Shown one piece after another: positions 18,361 through 27,067 of a stretch of DNA of 64,000 nucleotides. Under the pieces are notes generated by a model. That model saw nothing but the letters and a program-made list of their open reading frames with translations, did not search any database and was not told the DNA's origin. Position 1 is the stretch's first letter. Each line of letters starts with the position of its first letter. The translations under genes and the position numbers were made by a program. The DNA is from Salmonirosea aquatica. GTDB lineage: Bacteria > Bacteroidota > Bacteroidia > Cytophagales > Spirosomataceae. The stretch is from NCBI RefSeq assembly GCF_009296315.1, contig NZ_WHLY01000002.1:62001-126000 (forward strand), in the 5' to 3' direction.

Positions 18361-19857
18361 CTACCGTACGTACTCGTCCCAATCGCCATAGTGTTCTGTC
18401 TGGGTACCTTTTGGTAGCGCCAGAGCGGCGGCAGCTACACCCAAAATAGTGGAAGCCAGGGCAAGCCCAAGCGAAGGGTACTCCGTGAACCAGATGCTGA
18501 TCGCTAAGCCTACTCCGAGCAGGACATTGAGGTAGCGACCTATCCGGAACACTTCACCCATACTGATCACGGATACTACCACAATCAGCGCCCCTCCCAG
18601 GTGGTTGACCGTAGCGGATTGAGTCTGGATCGTATCGCCGAAAATATCGGGTATAAACACCAGAATAATACCCAAAAGCATAGAAATCGTCAGGGTCCAG
18701 GGAAAGCTCATCCCCCAGATGGATGCCTGAAAAATCGAGTTTTTCTCGTCGGGAAACTTAACCAGTTCGGGTGATCGCTTATCCTGATCCATGCTGTCGA
18801 GGCTGCCACCGAACCAGAATACCTTCCATAAATTGTCGCCGCGTTTTCGGGCTTTTTTAATGAACTGGAACATGGCTATCACCTCATCTCCTTCCAGCGG
18901 CAGCATGGGTAGCATGATCAGTGCCGGAACAATACACAGGGTACACCAGGCACCCACCAAGACCGGCTGAGAAATGACCAGGAAAATATGCACCAGTCCC
19001 AGCGGAATGACCAGAATGCCAAAGAACGTAACCATCCAGGGCATGGTACGCCAGCGCGCCGGACTGCCCATAAACCCCATCAGGAATTCAAAGGTATACG
19101 CGAGTGAGCCTAGCCCGGCATCCGAAACAGGCATGGCATGCGACATGGAAGAATTAAGTACCTCAATCGAACTATGTCCAAAAAATGGATCCCAGACCGT
19201 ATCCAGGTACCCTAGCTGAAACGCCGCCAAATAGCGCGACACCATCCAACCCATAAAACCGGTAACGATCATGATCCAACGCTGCGGCCAGCTTGATGGA
19301 TTGTAGGTCCAGCCTGGGGGTACCTCTGAGCCCATTTCCATGTACATGATCATATTGGGCATGCCGGGAATCAGTACCGTGAGCCCCATAACCAGCGCCC
19401 CTACCAGGGTATCGTTCATATAGGCAAGGGCCGAGGGAGACCAGAAAACCAAGGGAGCCATGCTGAGCCAGATACCCACAAAACAGCAAATCCAAACACT
19501 TATGGGCCGGTTGGAGGTTAGAGAACGCCAACCAAAAACAATCAGCAGGATACCACAGACGATGTCGCTCCACTTCATGGCCAACACCCGGGCGTCCAAC
19601 GACAACCAAACGCTCCGCCCCCCGCTAGGCAGAAAGGGATTTTTTCCGTAATCGAAAGTCAAAGGCGAAAGCAATACCCAGAAGCCCAAAATCACGACCA
19701 GCCAATACACCCACAACGTTTGCTTGTGGTGCATCATCAGCATATCCATCCGGTCGTGGTGGGTCATTTTCATGGACTCACCTTTGGAGGTACCCCCATC
19801 CTGATCCATTTTCATCATCGGGCGCGTCACGCCGCGTTCACCCATTCCGTTTTCCAT
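18361..19857 (-). CDS. SPW repeat / vitamin K epoxide reductase (VKOR)-like fusion membrane protein
   Basis: This roughly 498-residue polytopic protein has SPW-repeat segments at both ends (LGFWVLLSPLTFDYG and WLSMAPLVFWSPSALAYMND near the N-terminus). A VKOR-like core of about 130 residues lies between them: WDPFFGHSSIEVLNSSMSHAMPVSDAGLG-type sequence, RWRTMPWMVTFFG and the redox motif WCTLC near 310. VKOR proteins exchange disulfides with quinones. The N-terminal 45 residues are unusually rich in Met and His (MMKMD, THHDRMDMLMMHHK), which could bind metal. The start is uncertain: ATG at 19855-19857 is used here, a TTG lies four codons earlier, and internal Mets are possible. A terminator ends only 15 bp before this start. 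Confidence 0.82.
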   Translation of the reverse strand: MENGMGERGVTRPMMKMDQDGGTSKGESMKMTHHDRMDMLMMHHKQTLWVYWLVVILGFWVLLSPLTFDYGKNPFLPSGGRSVWLSLDARVLAMKWSDIVCGILLIVFGWRSLTSNRPISVWICCFVGIWLSMAPLVFWSPSALAYMNDTLVGALVMGLTVLIPGMPNMIMYMEMGSEVPPGWTYNPSSWPQRWIMIVTGFMGWMVSRYLAAFQLGYLDTVWDPFFGHSSIEVLNSSMSHAMPVSDAGLGSLAYTFEFLMGFMGSPARWRTMPWMVTFFGILVIPLGLVHIFLVISQPVLVGAWCTLCIVPALIMLPMLPLEGDEVIAMFQFIKKARKRGDNLWKVFWFGGSLDSMDQDKRSPELVKFPDEKNSIFQASIWGMSFPWTLTISMLLGIILVFIPDIFGDTIQTQSATVNHLGGALIVVVSVISMGEVFRIGRYLNVLLGVGLAISIWFTEYPSLGLALASTILGVAAAALALPKGTQTEHYGDWDEYVR

Positions 19858-19871
19858 ACAGGTTTTCAAAC

Positions 19872-19903
19872 AAAAAGCTGCCAGCCTTCAAATGGCTGAC
19901 AGC
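19872..19903 (-). terminator. intrinsic terminator after the SDR gene
   Basis: On the minus strand GCTGTCAGCC (19903-19894) pairs with GGCTGGCAGC (19886-19877) through ten base pairs including one G-U, followed by TTTTTG. It lies 9 bp after the SDR stop codon and ends about 15 bp before the SPW-VKOR start. Either transcription of that gene begins inside or after the hairpin, or the hairpin attenuates read-through. Confidence 0.8.
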
Positions 19904-19911
19904 GTTATTCA

Positions 19912-20919
19912 TTAAGACCACCTTTTACCTACCAATACTCCGACGGCCAGAGCGAGCGAGGCTACCGCTCCCCACGAAATGAGCTTGTGCGTGGCGGCCC
20001 AGGTTTCGGGACTAAAATCCCACGCATTAGCCTCGAAGGTACCATGGGCTCCGTGGTCTCCGGGCAAAGGTTCATAGAGGTTGTCTTTCCGGTTGGGATC
20101 TTTAGGCTCGTCGGTTTGCTGGCCGTCGTAGCCGGTAGCCCCCAGGTACCGGTCCAGTAAACCGGGAGCAATCTTATCGCCCAGAATGGATTCAACGGTA
20201 GGGTACCCTACGTACAGTTCCCGGCGCGGATTTTTAGCGATGTAGGCAATGGCCTGTGCCGCCACTTCGGGCTGATAGATTCGCCCCATCGGCTGTGGCT
20301 TATTGGGGAGGTAGCTTTTCACAAACCCAAATTGCGTCGTGTTCATGGCGGGGAGCTGCACCATGCTCAGGTTGATATTGCTTTTATCGTGAAACAACTC
20401 CGACCGTAACGAATCGAAAAACCCCTGAATGCCGTGCTTGGCTCCGCAATAGGCTGATTGTAGCGGAATACCCCGATAGGCCAGAGCAGAACCCACCAGT
20501 ATGATGCTACCCCGATCACGGGGCAGCATCCGTTTCAGGGCTGATTGCGTGCCGTACACCTGCCCGAGGTAGGTAACCTCGGTCACGCGCTTGAAGTCTT
20601 TGGCTTCCAGCTGCTTGAACGGCCCGAACACACTATTCATGGCATTATTGATCCAAATATCAATGGGTCCCAATTCGTTTTCAATCTGCTCGGCCGCGGC
20701 TTCAATCTGCTCGGGATCCGACACATCGGTCGGGATAGCCAGGGCCTTGCCCCCGTATTCTTCCACTTCTTTTTTCGCACCTTCCAGACCTTCTATTCCA
20801 CGTGCCAAAAGCCCGAGGTTGGCTCCCTGCCTGGCAAACTCGCGCACAATGGCGCGTCCCAGACCCGCTGAAGCACCAGTTACGACGACTACTTTTCCTT
20901 CAAATTCTTTATTTTCCAT
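19912..20919 (-). CDS. SDR family oxidoreductase with C-terminal membrane anchor
   Basis: This 335-residue short-chain dehydrogenase has a Rossmann fold with VVVTGASAGLG at residue 10-20, the WINNAMNS motif near 90, catalytic Ser in LVGSALAYRG and YCGAK (Tyr-x3-Lys) near 155-160. It is about 85 residues longer than classical SDRs; the extra part includes a polar DEPKDPNRKDN stretch and ends in a hydrophobic helix (about 315-332) with a short basic tail, suggesting membrane attachment. Substrate unknown. It follows the small membrane protein gene by 45 bp on the same strand and probably shares its transcript. Confidence 0.88.
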   Translation of the reverse strand: MENKEFEGKVVVVTGASAGLGRAIVREFARQGANLGLLARGIEGLEGAKKEVEEYGGKALAIPTDVSDPEQIEAAAEQIENELGPIDIWINNAMNSVFGPFKQLEAKDFKRVTEVTYLGQVYGTQSALKRMLPRDRGSIILVGSALAYRGIPLQSAYCGAKHGIQGFFDSLRSELFHDKSNINLSMVQLPAMNTTQFGFVKSYLPNKPQPMGRIYQPEVAAQAIAYIAKNPRRELYVGYPTVESILGDKIAPGLLDRYLGATGYDGQQTDEPKDPNRKDNLYEPLPGDHGAHGTFEANAWDFSPETWAATHKLISWGAVASLALAVGVLVGKRWS

Positions 20920-20964
20920 TATATATTTTATTAGATTCTACTGATTGACAGATACTTGTTGAAA

Positions 20965-21435
20965 TCACCACAAGTCTTTCTCCATGATGGCATCGAATAC
21001 CAGTCCGGCCGCTGCGGCATACACGGCGTGGTGTAGCACATCGATGGCGATTGCCTTGGGCTTTTCCTCGGTTATGGGCGGGGCTATGTCCAGGCTGGGT
21101 AACATGACAAGCCCGGTACCCCACACCCCGGCAAAATGGGCCACTGTGGCGGGTGAACCCGTAAGCCCTACCAACGAGAGCAAGCCGCGTACTGCGCCCC
21201 AGGCGGTACCATACGTCCAGTGGATTTCTTGAGCTACTTTCGCTTTTTCTCCTTTGTTGACCGGCTTTATATCCAGCACTTTGGCTACTGCTTTGGTAGG
21301 CGCATCGCTGGCCTTCCGCTTGGTTATTTTCATTTCGATCATCTGAGAGATCGTGATAGCGGCCGTACCGGCCAAGCCGGCGATCAGGCCTGCGCCTAAG
21401 GCTGTGCTGATTTCTTTGACGGGATTATTTTTCAT
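20965..21435 (-). CDS. small membrane protein, possibly YagU/DUF1440-like
   Basis: This 156-residue protein has four hydrophobic stretches (about 12-32, 77-92, 98-115, 132-146). The central WTYGTAWGAVRGLLSLVGL resembles the DUF1440/YagU type of inner-membrane protein, but I am not certain of the family. The N-terminus MKNNPVKEI lacks a cleavable signal. The start ATG is at 21433-21435. It precedes the SDR gene and the two probably form a small operon ended by the terminator at 19872-19903. The 230-bp gap upstream (21436-21665) holds only the terminator of the next gene. Confidence 0.7.
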   Translation of the reverse strand: MKNNPVKEISTALGAGLIAGLAGTAAITISQMIEMKITKRKASDAPTKAVAKVLDIKPVNKGEKAKVAQEIHWTYGTAWGAVRGLLSLVGLTGSPATVAHFAGVWGTGLVMLPSLDIAPPITEEKPKAIAIDVLHHAVYAAAAGLVFDAIMEKDLW

Positions 21436-21598
21436 AGGGATTCGGTGTTTTGAGTTAGGAATTGGTTAGATAGGTCATAAATATCCTGCCATTCCCTAAA
21501 ACAGAGCTATTATTCGGGGGTTAGGCAACTACAAGGTAGAGTGTTCCTGCCTCTGAATACTATTTTCCCCATTCGTAAACCACCTCATCTACGCGAGG

Positions 21599-21641
21599 GC
21601 CAAAACAAAAACGGGCCGGAAGTAAAGAACTTCCGGCCCGT
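21599..21641 (-). terminator. intrinsic terminator after the NTF2-like gene
   Basis: A perfect 12-bp stem (ACGGGCCGGAAG / CTTCCGGCCCGT, 21611-21622 and 21630-21641) with a 7-nt loop is followed on the minus strand by TTTTTGTTTTGG. It lies 24 bp after the NTF2-like stop codon. Confidence 0.9.
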
Positions 21642-21665
21642 TGCCCTGAAAAGGCGTGCCAAATT

Positions 21666-22106
21666 TCAGTCTACGACCAAAGGTAGGTCGCTAATTACCT
21701 GCCATTCATTCTGGGAATTCTGGACCAAAAACAGGTACTTATGCATGCTTGATGTGCCGTTGCCTTTGAGTGATATCTCCACCATAGCCGTGTGAGCCGA
21801 CACGCTGATTTGTCTGAACTCCGACTCGTAGGAGGCACCTCCTACTTTTCCATCCTTCATCATGCCGAGGTAGGCTTCCCGGGTAATCAAGGTAGTACCC
21901 GGTGTACCCCGGAAGCGATTGGCCATCACTCGGTAATCGGGATGAAGCACGGAGTTGAGCGCTTCAAGGTCGCGGTGGGCGGCAGCTTCGTTGAAAGCCA
22001 TCACCGTCTTTTTCACTTCCATTTCCATTCCTTTGTTGCTTTTTTGTGCGAAGGACACCCTAGTCATCAAGGCGCCCATTAGCAGCGTGATTACGATCTT
22101 TTTCAT
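21666..22106 (-). CDS. NTF2-like / DUF4440-type exported protein
   Basis: This 146-residue protein has a signal peptide (residues 1-21, cleavage near SFAQK) followed by a cone-shaped NTF2-like fold: AFNEAAAHRDLEALNSVLHPDY, then a beta sheet with AMVEISLKG and a terminal NEWQVISDL. Such proteins bind small hydrophobic molecules or act as exported enzymes; no catalytic residue is decisive here. I use the ATG at 22104-22106; a TTG two codons upstream is also open. It lies 74 bp downstream of the Crp-like regulator on the same strand. Confidence 0.82.
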   Translation of the reverse strand: MKKIVITLLMGALMTRVSFAQKSNKGMEMEVKKTVMAFNEAAAHRDLEALNSVLHPDYRVMANRFRGTPGTTLITREAYLGMMKDGKVGGASYESEFRQISVSAHTAMVEISLKGNGTSSMHKYLFLVQNSQNEWQVISDLPLVVD

Positions 22107-22180
22107 TTGCAATACATTTTAGCTGCTGCAAATGACGGAAAAGCGCTAGGGCTGTGAATTGACGATCGTCACAAAACGTT

Positions 22181-22750
22181 TCAGGCCATTCTTTTTCTGA
22201 TACGACTCAGGGTCTCGCGGGCTATGCCCAGATAGGAAGCCAGGTACTGTAAAGGAACGCGCTGAATGAGGTGGGGGTAGTTTTCGAGAATATAGGCGTA
22301 GCGGTCCTGCGGGGAATAAAGGGTAAAAAGCGAAGAATATTTCTGTTCGGTGATGGCTACCTGTTCCAGAATCTTACGGCCCAGTTCCTGAAAAGAAGTC
22401 GAGTTTTGGTACAGGCCGATCAGTTGGGCTTTCGGAATAAAAATCGTTCGGGAATCTTCCAGTGTTTGGATAAACTTGTGGGAAGGGGTACCTGTAGAAA
22501 GACTTTCCAGCTCACAGACAAAATCGTTCTCAAAGTGAAAGGCGGTATTGACTTCCTTTCCGTCTATCAGCCGGTAGGTTCTCAGGCAACCCTGTACCAA
22601 AAAATAAATCCCCGGACAGACTTTCCCTTCTGTCAGCAGGAATTCATTTTTGGTTATCCGTTCCTCCCTTAAAATTGAGTGAAAAAGCTCCCAATCTGCA
22701 TCAGGAATTGCTCCAACCCCAGTCAGAACATTTTTGAGATTATCCCCCAT
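22181..22750 (-). CDS. Crp/Fnr family transcriptional regulator
   Basis: This 189-residue protein has an N-terminal cyclic-nucleotide-binding-type beta barrel (about 20-115, including FLLTEGKVCPGIYFLVQGCLR and FHFENDFVCELESL) and a C-terminal helix-turn-helix (about 150-189) ending LGIARETLSRIRKRM. It lacks the FNR cysteine set and the canonical cAMP-binding RE/TS residues, like most Bacteroidota members whose ligand is unknown. It sits upstream of the NTF2-like gene and downstream of the esterase gene, all on the minus strand, and may regulate one of them. Confidence 0.9.
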   Translation of the reverse strand: MGDNLKNVLTGVGAIPDADWELFHSILREERITKNEFLLTEGKVCPGIYFLVQGCLRTYRLIDGKEVNTAFHFENDFVCELESLSTGTPSHKFIQTLEDSRTIFIPKAQLIGLYQNSTSFQELGRKILEQVAITEQKYSSLFTLYSPQDRYAYILENYPHLIQRVPLQYLASYLGIARETLSRIRKRMA

Positions 22751-22771
22751 ACTTCTCTAAGGTACCTTCCC

Positions 22772-24070
22772 TCATTCGCCCTTTAAGTGCTTCAGCAGCC
22801 AACCATTCATCAAATCCCGCTGCTCGGGGTAGGTCCAGTGGCCGGTGTCCAGCGCCAGATAGAGCGATTTGGGCGCGGTGATGACGTTGTATGCTGCGTA
22901 CATGGAGGTAGGCGGGCAGGTTTCGTCGTTGAATCCCCAGGAGTACTGTCCCGGAATCTTCACGCGCCGGGCGAAGTTCACGACGTCGTAGTAGGCCGTC
23001 GTGGCAATCTTGTCCTTTTTGTCATTAAAATCACGGCTACTACCCGCGAAATAGTGGGGCCAGCCACCCGCCCGTCCATGCAGATAACCTGTTACGTCGC
23101 TCAGCGCGGGGTAAAAAGCGCCCAGCCCTTTTACACGGCTGTCCAGCGCGGCCGTCACAATGGACAGCGCCCCGCCCTGACTACCGCCCGTTACGGCCAG
23201 GTTCGACCCGTCGAACTGAGGCAGGCTGGTCAGGAAATCATTGGCCCGCACGCAGCCCAGGTACACCCGCTTGTAGTAAAACCGGTCTTTATCGTCGAGG
23301 TTGAAATTCTGGTAGTTGCTCAGGGCGCCGGCGCGCAGGTCGTCGTAGACGCCCGCATCCATTGTGACGGGTACCCCGTGAATACCGATCTGAAGCGTGA
23401 TGATGCCTTGTTCGGCGTTGGCTATGTCACCAAAGTAAGGACGAACCCCCGCGCCGGGTACGTGCAGAATAGCAGGGTACCTTCCCTCTTTTTTGGGCAT
23501 GGCCAGAATCCCGTACAGCCGCGAATTGCCATAGTTTCGGATATTCACATGATAGACATTGACCGTTTCGGTGCAGCGCTCAGGTAGCAGCGTCATTTTC
23601 GCATCCAGGGGTATTTTGGCCAAATCGGCTTTACCCTCCGACCAGAATGTATCAAAGTCGGCAGGATCCGTGGCGGTGGGTTGGATATTCTCCGGCCCGA
23701 AACCTGCGGTACCCAGCCCCCGGTACTCCACACCGTCTACTTCGGCGATGGCGATACAGCGCAGGAAGCCAGGATCTTTCATCGTGCCACCCTCTACCGA
23801 AATGGTACCATTCGCCAGCGTTTTGGTTTCTTTCACGGTAGCGGGCATTTTTTCGGGACCGATCTCGTAGCGCACCAGAGTATTTTTCACGGGGTTGCCA
23901 CTTTGCAACACACTGATGGTGAATTTGGCTTTATCGCCGGGCTTATAGGTCCAATCCGTGCGGTCGGGTGCCACAATGACTTTGACGAAACGTTCGACGG
24001 GCTGGGCCAGGCCCGGGTTAAGGTATAGGCAAAAGATAAGGAGCAGTAAGGGCAGGGAGCGATTTCGCAT
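22772..24070 (-). CDS. acetylxylan esterase (AXE1/CE7-like) family exported hydrolase
   Basis: This 432-residue alpha/beta hydrolase probably deacetylates xylan or related esters outside the cytoplasm. The signal peptide ends near residue 22 (GLAQ). An N-terminal beta domain of about 120 residues precedes the AXE1 domain. The nucleophile Ser is in VTGGSQGGAL, the Asp lies in the FNDETCPP stretch and the His in DTGHWTYP, giving a complete triad. I choose the ATG at 24068-24070 because it gives a good signal peptide; the frame is open 34 codons further upstream. Its 3' end lies 21 bp before the Crp-like gene's start. Confidence 0.88.
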   Translation of the reverse strand: MRNRSLPLLLLIFCLYLNPGLAQPVERFVKVIVAPDRTDWTYKPGDKAKFTISVLQSGNPVKNTLVRYEIGPEKMPATVKETKTLANGTISVEGGTMKDPGFLRCIAIAEVDGVEYRGLGTAGFGPENIQPTATDPADFDTFWSEGKADLAKIPLDAKMTLLPERCTETVNVYHVNIRNYGNSRLYGILAMPKKEGRYPAILHVPGAGVRPYFGDIANAEQGIITLQIGIHGVPVTMDAGVYDDLRAGALSNYQNFNLDDKDRFYYKRVYLGCVRANDFLTSLPQFDGSNLAVTGGSQGGALSIVTAALDSRVKGLGAFYPALSDVTGYLHGRAGGWPHYFAGSSRDFNDKKDKIATTAYYDVVNFARRVKIPGQYSWGFNDETCPPTSMYAAYNVITAPKSLYLALDTGHWTYPEQRDLMNGWLLKHLKGE

Positions 24071-24255
24071 GGGAAGGATTATTACGTGAAACGATTCGAT
24101 TCTAGGGTTAGAAAGAACCAATTGACCTGGATTTATCCATGCACCGGCGGAAGATTTTAAAAATTTGTGCATTCTGGGGATGGGTGGGCTACTTTCTGAA
24201 ATCTTTTAGGGTACCCTCTACCACCGATATGAAAACTCATTTCGAAAAACATCCG

Positions 24256-24263
24256 TATATTTG
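24256..24263 (+). promoter_or_regulatory. candidate Bacteroidota -7 box upstream of the ABC-F gene
   Basis: TATATTTG matches the TAnnTTTG consensus and lies 112 bp before the ABC-F start. No TTTG is found at the usual 19-21 bp upstream, so the promoter is only tentative. The surrounding 305-bp gap 24071-24375 separates divergent genes, is AT-rich and contains one GGTACC; I see no RNA gene in it. Confidence 0.35.
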
Positions 24264-24375
24264 CGAGCACAAATTCAAAGGACTTCTCCGTGTAAAAAAT
24301 AATTTCTTTCGGACTAAATAGATGGCCAACTGCTTTGCGATTGGCTGTGATTATTCACTCTACAAGAAAGAAATT

Positions 24376-25962
24376 ATGCTTCTTTTACAAAATCTTTCCT
24401 ATATACATCCCAACCAGGATTTACTGTTTGAACACATCAATCTTACAGTAAACAATCACGACAAAGTAGCCTTGATTGGCCACAACGGCGCGGGAAAATC
24501 TACCTTACTCAAAATAATTGCGGGTGAATTACAGCCTTCTTATGGGCAGGTACTATGCGACACGAAACCTTATTATATACCTCAAATTTTCGGTCAGTTT
24601 AATCATCTGACCGTGGCCCAGGCACTACAAGTAGAGAATAAACTGGATGCACTGAAAAAAATTCTCACTGGCGATGTATCGGAAGAGAATCTGAATTTGC
24701 TTGACGATGATTGGACTATCGAAGAGCGTTGTGCCGAATCCATGAACTATTGGCAATTGACCGATTTGGATTTATCCCAAAAAATGGGAACGTTGAGTGG
24801 CGGTCAGAAAACGAAGGTTGTTCTCGCGGGTATTTCCATCCATCAGCCCCCACTTGTTTTATTGGATGAACCGAGCAATCATTTAGACTCGGAAAGCAGG
24901 CAATTATTGTATCGCTTCATTCAATCCACCCCAAGTACCCTGGTCGTGGTGAGTCATGATCGGAAATTGTTGAATAGTCTGGATACCATTTGCGAAATGA
25001 GTAAAGGTGGTATCACTCGATATGGCGGTAACTATGATTTTTATGCTGAGCAAAAAAGAATAGAAACCAATGCCCTGAATCAGGATATACAAAGCCGGGA
25101 AAAGGCGCTGCGCAAAGCCAAAGAAAAAGAACGGGAAACCTTGCAACGACAACAAAAGTTGGATGCCCGGGGCAAGAAGAAACAGAAGAAAGCAGGCGTT
25201 GCCCGGATTATGATCAATACTTTACGGAACAACGCTGAAAATAGTACCTCCAAATTGAAAGAGGTTCACGCGGAGAAAATTGGCGGCCTTTCAAACGAAC
25301 TACGCGAACTACGAAACGAATTGTCGGATCTTGACAAGATGAAATTTGGTTTTGACAATTCCGCGTTGCATCGGGGTAAAATACTATTCGATACTGCCAA
25401 ACTTAATTATAAGTACGGAGATGACTTTCTATGGCAAGAAGACTTAACCCTTCAGATCACGAGTGGCGAGCGAATCGCCCTGAAAGGCTCGAATGGTTCG
25501 GGTAAAACAACGTTGATAAAACTCATATTAGGTACCCTAGATCCACAAATCGGAACGGTTTATCGAGCGGCAGGGAATTCAGTATACATAGATCAGGACT
25601 ATTCGCTAATTGACAACAACCTGACTGTGTATGAACAAGCGCAAAGATTCAATGTTTCTGCCTTACAGGAACATGAAATCAAAATCAGGCTCAATCGATT
25701 TCTTTTCGCAAAAGAATATTGGGACAAACCGAATAGTACCCTGAGCGGTGGAGAGAAAATGCGCTTGATGTTGTGTTGCCTGACAATCAATACTCAGTCG
25801 CCAGACCTCATTGTACTTGACGAACCAACCAATAATCTGGACATTCAAAACGTAGAAATTCTGACCGCAGCCATCAACGAATATCAGGGTACCTTGATCG
25901 TTGTTTCACACGATGAGTACTTTTTGGAGCAAATAAATAGTCAAAAGGAAATCCGGCTTTGA
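24376..25962 (+). CDS. ABC-F family ATPase
   Basis: ABC-F proteins are soluble, bind the ribosomal E site and either modulate translation or protect against ribosome-targeting antibiotics. This 528-residue protein has two ATPase domains: Walker A GHNGAGKST and signature LSGGQK with LLDEPSNHLD in the first; GSNGSGKTT, LSGGEK and VLDEPTNNLD in the second. The linker between them (about 230-330) is a charged coiled coil rich in Lys, Glu and Arg, the region that contacts the peptidyl-transferase centre. The start is the ATG at 24376 (MLLLQNLSY); the frame opens earlier. It is more AT-rich than its neighbours but carries two GGTACC sites. Whether it confers antibiotic resistance cannot be told. 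Confidence 0.9.
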   Translation: MLLLQNLSYIHPNQDLLFEHINLTVNNHDKVALIGHNGAGKSTLLKIIAGELQPSYGQVLCDTKPYYIPQIFGQFNHLTVAQALQVENKLDALKKILTGDVSEENLNLLDDDWTIEERCAESMNYWQLTDLDLSQKMGTLSGGQKTKVVLAGISIHQPPLVLLDEPSNHLDSESRQLLYRFIQSTPSTLVVVSHDRKLLNSLDTICEMSKGGITRYGGNYDFYAEQKRIETNALNQDIQSREKALRKAKEKERETLQRQQKLDARGKKKQKKAGVARIMINTLRNNAENSTSKLKEVHAEKIGGLSNELRELRNELSDLDKMKFGFDNSALHRGKILFDTAKLNYKYGDDFLWQEDLTLQITSGERIALKGSNGSGKTTLIKLILGTLDPQIGTVYRAAGNSVYIDQDYSLIDNNLTVYEQAQRFNVSALQEHEIKIRLNRFLFAKEYWDKPNSTLSGGEKMRLMLCCLTINTQSPDLIVLDEPTNNLDIQNVEILTAAINEYQGTLIVVSHDEYFLEQINSQKEIRL

Positions 25963-26110
25963 CGTAACGAATGATGGGGTACTAATTCAGGAATTTTGAA
26001 ATCTCATTCAAAATTGGCTCCAGCGTCAGGATTTTTTAAATAATTAAATGTCAGCTGACATAGGGTTGTCAGCAATCCCCGCAATCTTGCGGCTCACCAA
26101 AATCAAAAAA

Positions 26111-26572
26111 ATGAGAGAGCAGGAAACGATTGGGGAATTCAAAATAATCGGCATTGCAGTCAGGACCACCAACGAGAATGGGCAAGCCACTCAGGAAATA
26201 CCGGCGCTCTGGAACCGGTTCATATCGGAAGGCATGGCCGGGAGAATCCCCAATAAAATGGGTGAATCGTTGTACTGTGTCTACACCGACTACGTCCTGG
26301 ACCATACCCAGCCCTACACGACGATTCTGGGTTACAAGGTAACGACATTGGCTACGATTCCGGAGGGGATGGTGGGAAAAACAATTCCGGAGGGCAAGTA
26401 CGTAAGGTACCTCTCAAAGGGAAACCTGATGGAAGGTGCGGTGATTGGTACCTGGCATGAAATCTAGGGGTCAGATTTGTCCAGAAAGTACACCGCCGAC
26501 TTTGAGATATACTGCAAAAAAGCCCAAAACCCTGAGAATGCCGAGGTAGATATATTCATTGCGATCAACTAA
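26111..26572 (+). pseudogene. GyrI-like small-molecule-binding domain protein, interrupted by an in-frame TAG
   Basis: The reading frame begins at the ATG at 26111 (MREQETIGEFKIIG) and shows a GyrI-like/AraC effector-binding domain: IPALWNRF near 35, YCVYTDYVLDHTQPYT and IPEGKYVRYL. A TAG at 26465-26467 occurs where TGG would complete the usual HEIWGSDL. Downstream the same frame continues for 34 codons with RKYTADFEIY and NAEVDIFIAIN and stops at 26570-26572. The true stop overlaps the next ATG as TAATG, so the original gene clearly extended to 26572. A G-to-A nonsense change, a sequencing error or read-through are possible; the flanks are intact. Confidence 0.82.
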
Positions 26573-26913
26573 TGAAGGAACTCGACCACTATTTTATGCA
26601 GCAAGAAGAACCCGTGCGCGGGTGTCTTCTTGCTTTGCGGGAGGTTATTCTCTCAGCGAATGACAGCATCACACCGGCATGGAAGTGGCGGTTGCCGTTT
26701 TTTTACTATAAAAAGAAAATGTTATGCTACCTTTCCTTTCATAAAAAACACAAGAAACCCTACCTGGCCATCGTCGAAGGAAGACAAATCGATCATCCGG
26801 CCCTATTGGCCGAAAATCGGACACGTATGAAGATTATGTTGATTGATCCGAACGAAGATTTGCCGATGGAAACGATTCAGGCTATTTTGCAGCAGGCACT
26901 GGCTTTGTATTAG
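26572..26913 (+). CDS. DUF1801 domain-containing protein
   Basis: This 113-residue protein has the DUF1801/YdhG-like fold. Recognisable parts are LLALREVILSANDSITPAWKW and the MLCYLSFHKKHKKPYLAI strand. The function of the family is unknown. Its ATG at 26572 overlaps the TAA of the preceding interrupted gene, so the two were probably translated together. Confidence 0.85.
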   Translation: MKELDHYFMQQEEPVRGCLLALREVILSANDSITPAWKWRLPFFYYKKKMLCYLSFHKKHKKPYLAIVEGRQIDHPALLAENRTRMKIMLIDPNEDLPMETIQAILQQALALY

Positions 26914-27067
26914 TAATTGTGTATTCAAGCTACATTAAATGTGAAACAGGAATGGCTGGCGGTAGGAATTCAGATAGCCCACGGTTACCGCCTGGCAGCG
27001 GCTGATCGTCGCTAGGGCGAAAACTTATGAGTTAATTCATCCATCAATAATTCCCTTGAACACAAAA

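Noticed and set aside
22787-23587. 266-codon frame antisense to the acetylxylan esterase gene
   Set aside because: It lies wholly inside the esterase gene on the other strand and lacks conserved motifs.
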